Shown piece by piece: positions 1-11,272 of a stretch of 64,000 nt of DNA. The position numbers were made by a program, and so were the translations under genes. The stretch comes from Neovahlkampfia damariscottae (Eukaryota; Heterolobosea; Selenaionea; Neovahlkampfiida; Neovahlkampfiidae): positions 19,473 through 83,472 of the forward strand of contig JABLTG010000087.1 in NCBI GenBank assembly GCA_016618085.1, read 5' to 3'. Under the pieces are notes generated by a model. The model worked only from the letters and a program-made list of their open reading frames with translations. It was not told where the DNA came from and did no database searches. The first letter of the stretch is position 1. Each line of letters starts with the position of its first letter.

Positions 1-395
1 CAATGGTAAAAGAAGTTTCCAATTTTCATCAGTCAATTTTAAACTACCAGTATACATCCATTTAACAGCTTCAACAACAGTTTGATAACCTTTTTTTTTT
101 TTGTTAATAAACTTTTCTTCTTCTTACTGTGTTCTTCTCCCATGACATACTCTGTTACAGTTGATGATAATTCTTTTAACATTTTTGGGCTTCTCATTTT
201 TAAAATTATTTTATGAGCATAAATAGGAGGAGCATCATTTACAACAAGAGTAATATCACTTGTAACTTCGTCGTTAACTAATTGACCAAAATCTAAACAT
301 ATTTGAGAAAGGTCTACGAACTCTTTTGGTTTTTTTTGATTTGAAAGTGATACTTCAATGCCTGTTTTTGTATTTTTTTTCTTATCTCTCATCAA
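1..395 (-). CDS. BTB/POZ domain protein, 5' part (runs off the left edge)
   Basis: The first exon (395 to 128) encodes about 89 residues including a BTB core: the SDITLVVNDAPPIYAHKIIL stretch matches the usual D-V-x-F-x-V..AHK-x-VL pattern. A 38-nt GT-AG intron (127 to 90) rich in A follows, and exon 2 continues in frame with VEAVKWMYTGSLKL, the typical end of a BTB fold. The gene continues beyond base 1, so any BACK, Kelch or other C-terminal domain is unseen. BTB proteins usually dimerise and act as cullin-3 adaptors; whether this one does is not shown. A CCAAT box (ATTGG on the plus strand at 432-436) lies 37 bp upstream of the ATG. Confidence 0.8.
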
Positions 396-470
396 TCGAA
401 GTTTTTTTGGATTTTTTTAGAAGCGATTGTAATTGGTCAAAAAAAAAATTATTTTTATTTTTAAATTTTT

Positions 471-2127
471 TCATTCACTCAACTCTGTTTTTCCCATGAA
501 AGATTGTAATACTTTTGGAATTTCAACTTTCAAAATCCCATTTTCTAAAAATTGATTATTCTCTAAAATCGCAATCATGATTCTTGGAATTGCCAATGCT
601 GCAAAGTTAATTAATGTTTGTTAAATACCTGTTCCATTCTGTTTGTTTTTTTTTGTCAATTTTTTTTTTTCTTACCAATGTATGAACATAATAATTTTTT
701 TTATCATCATTTTTGTATCTTGTAAAAAATCTTCTTGATTGAAAATCTAAACAATTAGATGTGCTTGATATTTCCCCGAAATCTCCCTTTCCTGTGAAAT
801 AAGCTTCAATATCAATTTTTCTATAAGCCGGATTTCCAAGGTCAATTGCAGGCATCTGTATTTAGAGATTTTTAAAAATGTTGTGTTTACCTCTAATACT
901 CTTTAAAATATTTCAGTATTGAAAAAATTACCTGAATGGTATTCCTAATGTATTGTATAATTCCTTTTGAATTTCAATCAATTTTTCAAACTCTTTTTCT
1001 GAATCTTCTGGCGTAGAAAAAACGAACATTTCGACTTTTTTAAATTGATGAACCCTATATAATCCTCTCTTAAAACTTTAATTTTTTAAATAAATTATAC
1101 ACTACAGAAAAAGTTAAAAATAAAAAGTTATTTTACTCATGAGATCCTATGTCATGATTTTAATATTTTTTTCAAATACCTCCTGAACCAGCTTCCTTTC
1201 TAAAACAATTTGAAACTCCACCCAATTTTAATGGCAAATCAAATTTCTTTAAGATTTTATTTGAGTATAATGCAGCCAATGATATTTCAGATGTACCAAT
1301 CAATGACAAATCACTATTTAAATCAATAAAAAATGAGATTACGAATTTTCAATTGAATATATTTGAGAATGAGCACCTAATACACATTTTTAAAATTAAA
1401 ATCAATTCATACCTCTTGGTTGAAATCCACAACTTTCTATCATTTTATTCTTTATTAATTCTGGTGTTGAAAAACAATCAAAGTTCTTTTTTCTTAAAAA
1501 TTGAAGAGTGTATTGAATCAATGCCATTTCTAAAAAAATAGCATCATTTTTTAAATAATAAGATTTTGGATGTGAAGTAGTACTTCCACTTTCAAAATCA
1601 ATTAAATTTAAACGGGTTGAAATATCATAGTGATTCAATTTATTTTTTTTAACTTTAACTAAATCTTGTTGTTTTTCTTTTTCTTTTTCTTCTTCAATCA
1701 AGAAGTTTGAATATAAAAATTTTTGTTCTGATAAAGGTGTTTCTTTTGAGCATAAATTCGGTATTTTTGAAAAATTATGAATCAATTCTGTTGATAAATT
1801 TTCATTTTCTTTTTCTAAATTTGAAATTTCTTCTTTTATTTCTTTTACTCTTTTTATTAAATCCTCATTTCTTTCTTTTTTCATTTGCTTTGAAATTTCA
1901 TTTCTTTCTTTTTGTAAATGTTCTATTTTGAGTTTTAAATTTGATTCTTTATGATATAAATCAATTGAATTTTGAAGATTAATCTCATGTGAGTCTAAAT
2001 TTCTTATTTTTATTGAATTTTCATATTCTTCTTTTTTTGCAGTAATTCCTTTGAAATCGAATCTTGGTTTTATTTCATTGAAATTAAATCTTTTAAGATT
2101 AAATTTGAAAATTTTGTTGCTCTTCAT
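471..2127 (-). CDS. Seryl-tRNA synthetase, probably mitochondrial
   Basis: This class II aminoacyl-tRNA synthetase charges tRNA-Ser. The N-terminal third is a charged coiled coil (residues about 60-130), the tRNA-binding arm typical of SerRS. The catalytic core follows: LIGTSEISL, class II motif 2 as FRKEAGSG (plus-strand 1190-1210), and the motif 3 region [11 protein letters not shown] with [11 protein letters not shown] near 700-850. Several short introns split the 3' half. The C-terminus ends at the TGA at 471-473. The N-terminus ([16 protein letters not shown]) is basic and amphipathic, fitting a mitochondrial presequence, which is why I favour the organellar enzyme. Three CCAAT boxes lie in the divergent promoter shared with the kinase at 2234. 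Confidence 0.9.
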
Positions 2128-2233
2128 TCAAAAAATTGAATGACCAATCAAAACTAACAACCAATAAAAATCATTCCTCCCTTTTAGCCAATAAAATAGC
2201 GTAGACGTAAAAAACAAAAAACGGTTAAAAACA
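2128..2233. promoter_or_regulatory. Divergent promoter with three CCAAT boxes
   Basis: This 106-bp gap separates the start codons of the seryl-tRNA synthetase (minus) and CIPK-like kinase 1 (plus). It holds CCAAT at 2144-2148, 2161-2165 and 2188-2192, each followed by C or A then A. No canonical TATA box is evident. The same pentamer recurs upstream of most genes in the window, so I read it as the core promoter element; the function is inferred from position only. Confidence 0.55.
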
Positions 2234-3929
2234 ATGTCTGGAAAAGCAAAAAAAGTAGGAAAATATGAACTCTGTGAAACAATTGGTAGAGGTACATTTT
2301 CCAAGTAAGAAAACAAAAAAAAATGACCATCAAATTAAAGAGTCAAAAGAGGAATTAATACAGAAACCGGAGAAGTTGTAGGTAAAACAAAACACTTTTT
2401 TATTAAAATCCCAATAGCTATTAAAATCATAAATATTACAAGTTTACAAAAAGAAGGAATGGAAAAACAAATGAAAAGAGAAATTTCAGTTTTGAAATCA
2501 ATTCAACATGAAAACGTTGTTACAATGATTGAAGTTTTAAAATCTTCAAATCACTTTTATATTGTCATGGAACTTATCACAGGAGGTGAATTATTTGACA
2601 AAATTGTTTCAGTTAAAAAATTTGATGAAAAAGTTGCAAGAAGATACTTTCAACAATTAATTGATGGATTATCATACTGTCATAAAAAAGTAAAATTAAA
2701 ATAATTAAAAAAAAACAAGGGAATTGCTCATCGTGATTTGAAACCTGAAAATCTTCTTTTAGGAAAAAATGACACTTTAAAAATTTCAGATTTTGGACTT
2801 TCTGGATTAGCAGGAGATAATAAAATGTTAAGCACAATTTGTGGAACACCTCATTATGTCGCTCCTGAAGTTTTATCAGGTTCTTATGATGGAATATCAG
2901 CAGATGTTTGGTCTTTAGGAATTATTCTTTTTGTAATGTTATCAGGTTGTCATCCATTTGATGGTGATTCAGTTGCTGAATTATTCAACAGAATTGAAAA
3001 TTTAGAATTCAAATATCCAAATTATTTTACAAAAGGTGCAAGAGCATTATTAGATAAAATTATAGTAGTTGATCCAAAAAAGAGAGCTACTATGGAAGAT
3101 ATTAAAAACGATCCTTGGTTCAAAAAAGGTTACAAAGGAGATACAGGTAAAGAAAAAAAAAAAAAAAATTAACATCTTCTTTTTAACAAGGTGCTAGAAA
3201 ATCAATTAAATTAAATGTTGATGATTTAAATACTATTGAAGAAGCAAGTGTTGAATTTGAAAAGGAAAATATGAGAAATGTTCGTCTTTCAATTAGAATG
3301 CAACATTCAGAACCGTAAAACAATTTTTAATATTTAATGTTTTAGATTGAATGCTTTTGAAATTATTACTCAAATTGCTATGAAAGGTAGAATGAATCCA
3401 TTGGCAAATAAAGGAAAATCAAAAACCAGTGCGCCAAGTGTTTCTTATAATTTTGCATATCAAGGTTTAGCTGATGAAATTTATGAAGAAATGATTTCAT
3501 TTTTACAATCAGCAAAATGTGAAACAAAAACAAAAGATACTTCATATTGGGTCAAATGTCGTCTCAAAGTAAGTTTAGTACTTCTAATTTTTCAAAAAAA
3601 AATAGGGTATCAATGATGTTGAATTCTCAACTCATGTTTCTCCAATCAACAACTTTTTATCAATTTGTGAATTTGTAAAAATTAGAGGAAATACTCTTAA
3701 ATTTCAAGAACTTTTTAGATCCACAAAACAAAAATATGCAATTAAAACAGAAGATATTGTTGATAATACAGATGAAACTAATAAAAAAGAAGTTATTATG
3801 CAAAAAACAGAATCTGAAGAAAAAATTGAAGAAAAAATTGAAGAAAAAAAGGAAGAAACAAAAGAAGAAGTCAAAGAAGAGGCACCAAAAGAAGAAATCA
3901 AAGAAGAAGAAAAACTTGAACAAGATTAA
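2234..3929 (+). CDS. CIPK/SnRK3-like serine/threonine kinase with NAF motif (copy 1)
   Basis: A complete protein kinase domain occupies residues about 10-265: glycine loop IGRGTFSKV, lysine in AIKII, catalytic HRDLKPEN, DFGLS, and activation segment CGTPHYVAPE. Several short introns interrupt it; the first follows TTTTCCAA near 2308. After the kinase comes LNAFEIITQIAMKGRMNPL, a close match to the NAF (calcineurin B-like binding) motif of plant CIPKs. A KA1/PPI-like domain (VEFSTHVSPINNF onward) and a Glu/Lys-rich tail ending at 3929 complete the protein. In CIPKs the NAF segment is autoinhibitory and is relieved by a CBL calcium sensor. A paralogue lies at 47913-49527. No CBL gene is visible in the window, so the partner is inferred. 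Confidence 0.87.
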
Positions 3930-4065
3930 GTATAAAATTTTTTGTACAGCAATAACAATAAAATCATTTTTATATTAAAAAAAACGACGTGGTATTTTAA
4001 ATTCGATTTGTTATTTTTTTATCCAATCATCAAGTAACAACAAACCTTTTTTTCTAAGTTACGAG

Positions 4066-4727
4066 ATGTTGATGTTTAATATTATAACTTATGTATCTCT
4101 TTATATTGGTTTAGCTTTTTGTGCTTTATGTTTAGCCACTGGACTTTATTATTTAGCTGAACTTGCAGAAGAATATACAGTCTTCACCAGAAAAATACTA
4201 AGATACATTTTGTGGGTAAAAAAAAGAAAAAATAATTTTATAAATTAGATTGTTGTGACATTACATGTATTACTTTTAGTATTTGATTCATTTCCATTAT
4301 TCACAACACTTTTTGGTATTTTTTCTCATTTTGTTTATTTTCAATTTTTAAAAAATTTTCCAAATGTAAATATGAATTCAATTCCATTTATTGGAAGTAT
4401 AAGTAAGATATATTCATTTAAAAAAGATGAGTTTGTTTTATGGCATCACATTTCTTTTGGTATCAACATTTTATTGATTATCATACACCAGATTATGATT
4501 TCTATCAATTATTAGGTTTTTTTTTTAGTCTTGTTTGGCTTACACCAGGTGGATTTTTTATAACATTATCAATGAATGATTTACAATTACCAGGTGTCGG
4601 AACTATTGACGAAAGTGGTTCTGACGTTTTAAAAAAAAAGAAAAATATATTTTCAACAATGGTTGAATATTTTAGAGGAAAAGAAGAAGATAGATATTTT
4701 AAAACTCAAAATAAACATGATTTATAA
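4066..4727 (+). CDS. TEX261/Svp26-family membrane protein
   Basis: A small polytopic protein of about 200 residues with four or five hydrophobic segments. It has the TEX261/Svp26 layout: N-terminal YYLAELAEEYT, later YFQFLKNFP, and near the C-terminus FFFSLVWLTPGGFFITLSMND. Yeast Svp26 is an ER-Golgi adaptor that helps load Golgi glycosyltransferases into COPII vesicles, and that role is assumed here. Two introns remove in-frame breaks: one after ILW near 4215 and one at 4403-4431 (29 nt). The last codons read DL then TAA, and this end overlaps the end of the convergent GRP94 gene by 6 bp. CCAAT lies 39 bp upstream of the ATG. Confidence 0.8.
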
Positions 4728-7085
4728 TTCATCTTTTGTTTCTGTTGTATCTTTTGAATTTTCATCTAGAATTTGTTCTCCACCAATTAAACCAAATACT
4801 CTTTGAGCAAATTCAGCTGAATTCTTAACTGGATAACCAGATCTAAGACAAGCAGTTTCATACAATAACTTTGCCATATTCAATGCAGTCACATCTTTTT
4901 CATTGGTTGAAATTCTTTGATTCAAATCAATGATTACTTTATGTGTTGGATTGATTTCAAGAATTCTATTTGCTTGTTCTGGCATTTCTCTATCTGGATC
5001 ATCTCTCATTGTTTGAGCTCTCATAATTCTTTCCATATTTGCACTATATCCATATTTTGGTGCAATCAAAACCAAAGGTGATGAAACTAAACGATTGGAG
5101 ACTTCTGCTTTCATTAAAATATTTGGATATAAGTTTTTAAAGAATCTAGTTAATGGTTCAAATGTTGCTTTATCAGCTTCAAATTGTTTCTTTTTTTCTT
5201 CTTCATCACCAAATTCTAAACCTTCTCTTGAAATGGATTGAAGTTGTTTTTTTTCATAATCAGGAATGTGAGGGAGAATATATTCATCAATTGGATCAAC
5301 TAAATATAAAACTTCAAATCCTCTTTTTTCAATTTCTTCAAGAAATGGTGATTTTTTAGCATCTTCAATAGATTCACCAGTGATATAATAAATATTTTTT
5401 TGATTTGGTTTCATTCTTTCAACGTATTGTTTTAATGAAATTAATTTCTTTTCTGATTTGTTTGTATGAAATCTTAATAATTCAATTAATGTTTTTCTAT
5501 TTTTTAAATCATCTAATATTCCAAGTCTAATATTTTTTCCATATTCTTTCCAGAATTGTGTATACATTAATTTTGGTTTTTCAATTTTTTCTTTATCATC
5601 TGATGTAGTTTCTTTCAATTTTTTCTCATATTCTTCAATTTCTTCATCTTCATCTTCTGCTAATCTTTTAAACATATTGATTGTTTTTGTTATAACTCTT
5701 CTCTTGATAACATTCATAGCATTTGTTTTTTGTAAATCTTGTCTTGAAATATGTAATGGTAAATCTTCAGAATCAACTAAACCTTTGATAAAATTCAAAT
5801 ATCTAGGCATGAAATCTTTAATTGAATCTGTGATAAAAACTCTTTTTACATATAATTTGATATTTTGCATTTCTTGTGTAAAATCTAATCCAGAATATGG
5901 CTTTTTACCAGGTACGAAAATTAAAGATTTGAAACCAACTGTACCTTCTGATGTAAAATGAATATGAGTCATAGCATCAGAATATTCTCTTGAAAATGCT
6001 TTAAAGAATCTATTATATTCATCTTTTGTGATAGTTTTTGGATCTCTTGTCCAAATTGGTTTATTTTCATTTAATACTTCCCATTCTTTTGATTTGACTT
6101 CTACTTTCTTTGTTTTCTTTTCTTTTTTTTCTTCTTCAACTTTTACGTCATCTTCTTTTTTTTCGTTTGTTTTTTCATCTTTTTCTTCTTTTTTTTCTTC
6201 TTCTTCTTCAACTGGAACTTCTTTTGTTTCAGTTTTTGTTGTTAATAAGTAAATTGGAAAATGTGTAAATTCTGAATATCTTTCAACCAATGATTTTAAT
6301 TTGTCTTCTTTTAAGTATTCTGCACCTACATCTTTTTTCAAATGTAAAATAAGTTCTGTTCCTCTTCCAAGTGTATTTCCTCTTGGATCTTTTACAATTG
6401 TAAAACTGTTATCAGCTTCAGAGGTCCAAATGTGTTGATCAGGATCATCGTTGTTTTTACTGATCACTGTAATTCTATCTGATACCATAAAACCAGAATA
6501 AAAACCAACACCAAATTGTCCAATAAGTGAATAATCACTTGTTTGTTTCAATCTAAAATAAGTTAGTTGTTTTTGGTTTTACTTTTCAATGAATGATTTT
6601 GTTCCTGATTTCGCGATAGTACCTAAATTTGTTGCCAAATCTTTTGCTGTCATACCAACTCCTGAGTCTCTAATTGAAATTGTTCCTGCTTCTTCGTCAG
6701 CTGAAATTCTAATTTCTAATTTTTCGTTTGTTGAAAGAGCTTTTGAATCAGTCAATGAAATGAAACGAATTTTATCCAAAGCCTATTCAAAATAAGTTAA
6801 CCATTTGTTTTTTTTTACATCAGAAGCATTGGAAATCAACTCACGTAAAAAGATTTCTTTTTCAGTGTACAAAGAATGAATAATGATTCCAAGTAATTGA
6901 TTAATTTCAGCTTGAAAAGTGAATTTTTGACCTTTTTCTGTTGCTGTTTTGATCAAGTTTGAGTCGTCTGTTGTTGAATCTGTTGGAGATCCTTTTTCAG
7001 TTTTGATATTTGTTTCAACTGTCTCTTCTGAGAGTACACATGTAAATAAAATTAATACAATGAATAACAATAAAAATTTTCTCAT
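4722..7085 (-). CDS. Endoplasmin (GRP94), ER-resident HSP90 chaperone
   Basis: Full-length ER HSP90 of about 765 residues. The start at 7085 gives a signal peptide [20 protein letters not shown]; an upstream reading without an ATG is ignored. ATP-binding landmarks are visible: [34 protein letters not shown] and GQFGVGFYS. An acidic/lysine-rich linker (near plus-strand 6110-6230) precedes the middle domain. The C-terminus is KDEL, the ER retrieval signal. Two introns lie in the 5' third, one splitting NASD/ALDK and one after SFIEK. GRP94 folds secreted and membrane proteins in the ER lumen. The stop codon is shared in a palindromic TTATAA with the convergent TEX261 gene. CCAAT boxes lie at 7135-7139 and 7173-7177. 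Confidence 0.96.
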
Positions 7086-7437
7086 TGTTCCGCAATGCTT
7101 TAGTTCAAAAAAAAAAAACACCTGGCAGAATATGATTGGAGGAGAATAAATATTTTTTTCTCAATTCCTCTCATTGGTTTTTTCTTCTCCTTCGGAATTA
7201 GAGAATCTTGAATGTTTGATTGAATTGGAAGAAATACAATTGAAATTGAACTACCAGAAACATGGAAATTGAACATTCAAGAATATTGATCTTTCAGGAA
7301 ATGAAGATGAAAAAGGAAGGAACTGGCTACTAGCACTGATAACTTTTAATCTGAGAAAATGAAAGTAATGATGATTGGACCTTTATCTATTGTACAAAAG
7401 CGATGATAGTTTTCATAAAATAAAAACAAATAAACTC
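7086..7437. other. Intergenic stretch with possible LRR gene remnant
   Basis: This is 352 bp without an intact gene. The left end holds two CCAAT boxes that serve GRP94. On the plus strand near 7195-7330 two broken reading frames contain LENLECLIELEEIQL and KNIDLSGNEDEKG, which resemble leucine-rich repeat segments, but a stop codon and a frame change interrupt them. It may be the relic of an LRR gene or chance; I see nothing else. Confidence 0.25.
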
Positions 7438-7828
7438 TTATTTTTTTTTTATTTTTCCATGAATTTTTTTTACAAGTTTCATACTGTAACGATCTGAATC
7501 AACTTCAGCTTTTTCTTTCAATTTTTTTTTCATTTTTCTTTGTTTTTTTGATACGTTTCTTGTTTTTTTTTTTTTTTCCGTCAAATTTTGAGCGATATTT
7601 CTTTGACCTGGTGTAATAATTTTCATTTCTTCATTTTCTACATTCATTTTATTCATCAAATCATCTAAACTATCCAAATCTTGTTTGAATTCTATTTAAA
7701 AAAGAACAAAATAAATGAAATTTAAACAAACCATGAGCATTTACTTTCAATGTATTTTTCTTTTTCACTTCTTTCATTCCATTCTTTTCTAAAAATTTCT
7801 CATGTTTTTTCTTGTCAACTTTCACCAT
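7438..7828 (-). CDS. Small lysine-rich protein, unrecognised
   Basis: About 115 residues, very basic. The ATG at 7828 is used because the longer reading starts only with TTG. One short intron with donor GTTTGT joins VNAHE to FKQDLDSLDDLMNKM. The second half contains PGQRNIAQNL, then KKQRKMKKKLKEK and a C-terminal KKIHGKIKKK. The composition suggests a nuclear or nucleolar (ribosome-biogenesis-like) protein, but I recognise no family. It is followed closely upstream by the FERM gene on the same strand. Its upstream region has CCAACC rather than the exact CCAAT box. Confidence 0.55.
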
Positions 7829-7908
7829 TTTTAATTTGAATGTTTGACCAACCAAAATACAAAAAAAATAAAAATAAATAAAAAGTTTTATTTTAAACTT
7901 GAAAATTT

Positions 7909-9038
7909 TTATTGTTCATTTTGTGAATCAACTTCAGTAGTTTGGGTTGGTTTTGAATTTTGTTTTTTCTTTTCTTCTAATAATATCTCAACATATGCTT
8001 GTAAAGTTTTTGCTATATCCTTTCCACTTAATGTAACAAATTGAAATTTTTGTTTTGATAAAACACCTGAAACAAAAGCAAAAGCATTCTTTTTATAAGC
8101 CCAACTATAAATATCTGCATATCGTTGAATGAGAATTGGTTCTTTTGTTTGAACTTTTAATAATTGTATACCAGTTGATGATACAGCAAGTGTAACTTTA
8201 TCTGGTAATGAATTATCTTTATTATTGACAGTTTGAACTTCCCAGAAAGTACAGCCATAAAAAGTCCATTCTCTAACTTTGGTTAAATATTGTAACATTG
8301 CATCTGGTTTTTTTAAAGTTGCGTGTCTAGAAATTAATTAAAATACATTTTCTTTTTTTTTACCTTGCATGTTCAGTTAAGATGTCTTTTTCCCAATCTT
8401 CAATTTTTCTTGTATTTGCATTTAGAAGTGGTGATGGAATAAATTTATCAATTTTATCTCTACATTATGAATTATTTACATTGTTTTGTTTACCTTAAGA
8501 AACCTTGAATATGAACTTTTTTGTTGTGATCTCCAAAAGTGATTTGCATTTGAAGACCAGCTAAACTAAGTGCTGAACCTTCAAGACATGGATAAGTACC
8601 ATCTCTTACATTCGCTGCTGCTTGAAGATAAGTGTAATATAAAAAGTTTTCATCTTCTTTTGAAATGCTTTTGTGTTTCAAAAAAATACGACGCTTAAAA
8701 ACGAGTTTACTTTCTTTTTCCCATTCTTTTTTTAACTTTTCCCATTCCATTTTGTCAGTGTATTTTGTAAAATCTGCGTCTGGTGAAATCATTTCTGAAA
8801 CCATTAATTTGCATGGAAGTTCGTCAAAATCAAGACATCTTTGTTCACCGTTTCTTACATAAAAGATTGAAAAAGTTTCACGTTGAACAATACTCGCTTT
8901 GTCACCCATTACGTTAACTAATTGTTGCGCTGTAATTGTTGGTGAAACAGCAATAGTTTTAAATGAATCATCAACAAAATAAACACGAATAACTAGATTC
9001 TAAGAAATTAGAAAGATTTCGGTCCATACGGAAGACAT
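7909..9038 (-). CDS. FERM-domain protein
   Basis: About 340 residues, essentially a lone FERM domain. The ATG at 9036-9038 begins a three-codon first exon (MSS) followed by a 30-nt intron, after which NLVIRVYFVDDSFKTIAV opens the ubiquitin-like F1 lobe. The F2 helical lobe includes FLYYTYLQAAANVRDGTYPC, and the PH-like F3 lobe has REWTFYGCTFWEV and AYKKNAFAFVSG. Two more short introns lie near 8330-8365 and 8463-8495. The acidic tail ends DSQNEQ. FERM domains link the actin cortex to membrane proteins and phosphoinositides, as in talin and MyTH-FERM myosins; no partner domain is encoded here. Divergent from the ITFG1 gene, with ATTGG at 9077-9081 and 9109-9113 between them. Confidence 0.8.
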
Positions 9039-9225
9039 TAAAAAGTTTGTGTGTGATGTTTCTTGGGATGTTCCTGATTGGTTAAATTTTATTGAAAAGG
9101 GGTTTTTTATTGGTTAAATTTTTATTTTTCTTTAAAACGGTTTTTTTTATTTTTAAATTTATTTTTTGGAAAAGTAGCAGTTATAAAATACCGCTTGTTT
9201 TTTCTCCATATTTCATTGGACAAAC

Positions 9226-11205
9226 ATGATCAAGTTGGTGTTTTTTCTAGTGTTGCTGTTTCACAGTTCACAAAGCACACCATACATAAATTCAATTTTA
9301 TCTTGGTCTTCAGCACCTAAATTTTTTTATTCACAACTATATGATGTCTCCTCTTATACAGGTAAAAGAATACAATTTATTTAACAATAAAAAGGAATCA
9401 ATTCTGATGCTGTCATCGGATGTATTGGTGATTTTGATGGTGATAAATATAATGATCTATTTATGATAGAAGGAAATAATATCCATGTTTATCTATGGTA
9501 CATTTTTTATTTTTAAATTTTAAAAAACGAACAGGGTAAGAAGTCAATGGAAATTTGGAAAGTTGGAATCAGCAACAATAAGTAATGTTGAAAGAATAAC
9601 GAATATAGTTTCAAATGATTTTAATTATGATGGAAAATTAGACTTATTAGTTTCTTCAAAACAACTTGATGGAAATACAAAACTTTCAATTTTTTTGCAA
9701 AATGACAAACAGCAGTTAATTGAATCAAATTATAATATAACTGATGCAACGGATCAAGTTTCAATTTTAGATGCAAATGGTGACTTCAAAACTGATTTAT
9801 TTGGTACAAATTCCTTAAACAATAATATTTCCTTCTGGATCAATGAAGGAGCTGAAAAAGGATTCATTTTACAAAATATAACAGGCTTTAATTATCCACT
9901 ATCAAAACCAAATACACCAGGGTTTGTAGATATGAACGGTGATTGTTTCGCAGATTTAGTTGTTATTCTTTGTAAAAATCAAAAAACAGAAAATTATTGT
10001 GAAGAATCAGTCATGGAAATTTGGTTAAATCAAGGAGGAAATAAAGGATTCAAAAAAGATTTAAGTATTGACTTACCAAAGGGTAGTTTAACACCAACAT
10101 TTGGTGATTTAAATAGAGATGGAACAAATGATATTATAATACCTATTTGTGATCCATATCCAGGTAAGAACTAAAATATTTCAATTTATTGTACATCCCA
10201 GATTGTTCAAAAAATAATTCAATATTGATTTATTACAATTCACAAAAAAGAATCTGCACTAATGTATTTGATTTTATTGATTGTCAAAGCCCCACAAATT
10301 TATGTGTCCCTCAAAAATATTATTTAAATGCCACAGTTTTGGTTGATTTACCAAACAGAAAATTTGTATTTCAACAAAAGAATAATTTGTATTTTCCACC
10401 AACTATTAGATTGGGTGATATGTTTCAAGATTCATTTCCTGCACTTTTATCAATATTTGAATCAAAAAATAATTCAGAAGTTTCAAAAAGAGTTGAGATA
10501 TTGCAAAATGTACCTTGCACTGAACAAGCATGTGGAGCTGACGCAACAGCAAGAGGATTGAGAACATTCTCATTTTATACTCATGGAAGTCAAGCATTGA
10601 ATGATGTGAAAGATCCTTTGAATTCATTTTTTATCGATTTAGATGAAACAGGCACATTAGATATTATCACAATTTCAAAAGAAAATATTTTTACAACATT
10701 CAATAATTATTTTTTAGATGGATTTTTTTTCAAGATTTTAGGGTTGAATGGTGTTTCTCCAGGTTTTTTTTCAAAACTTTTTGGAGCTAATTTACCTGGT
10801 ACTACTTCAAAGATTACCTATGCTGATTTAGATGGAACAAAATATGTTCAAACTTCAACACAGTTATCACAATCAACTTATTTTTCACTTCAATTACCTT
10901 ATACACATTATGGAATAGGTAGAACAGCAGGTTATATTGAAGAATTATTTGTTGGTGTTCCTGCAGGTATTTATTCATTATTTCAAGGAGTTATACCAAA
11001 TAGTCAATTACTTGTTATTCCAGGGTCTTGGATACTTGAGATGTATGTAAGTATAAGTGGTACTTTTGTTTGGGTTTGTGTTGCTTTCATCTCAACTTTG
11101 ATTGTTTTGGCTGTTCCAATTATCACATTTGTCATCATTGAACAATTGAATGATAAGAAAGAAAGAACATCAAAATCATCAAATTTAAGTCATTTATTCA
11201 TTTAA
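9226..11205 (+). CDS. ITFG1/TIP-like FG-GAP repeat membrane protein
   Basis: About 600 residues. The ATG at 9226 gives a signal peptide (MIKLVFFLVLLFHSSQS). Exons then encode FG-GAP/VCBS-type beta-propeller blades with calcium-loop motifs such as GDFDGDKYNDLF, DFNYDGKLDLL, DMNGDCFADL and DLNRDGTNDI. The conserved TIP signature LPYTHYGIGRTAGYIEEL precedes a single transmembrane helix (near FVWVCVAFISTLIVLAVPI) and a short basic cytosolic tail. Three short introns are supported, the last at about 10163-10200. Human ITFG1 (TIP) is a type I surface protein; its role here is unknown. The divergent spacer carries ATTGG at 9215-9219. Confidence 0.9.
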
Positions 11206-11272
11206 TTTTCGGTTCATAAATGTTTGAACATTTTTTCTGTTTTGTTGTTTTAGCCAATCAAATTTTTTTTGA

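Noticed and set aside
3660-3923. Long minus-strand ORFs across the 3' end of the first kinase gene
   Set aside because: They mirror the Glu/Lys-rich tail of the plus-strand kinase and are Phe/Ser-rich low complexity, the usual shadow of such a sequence.
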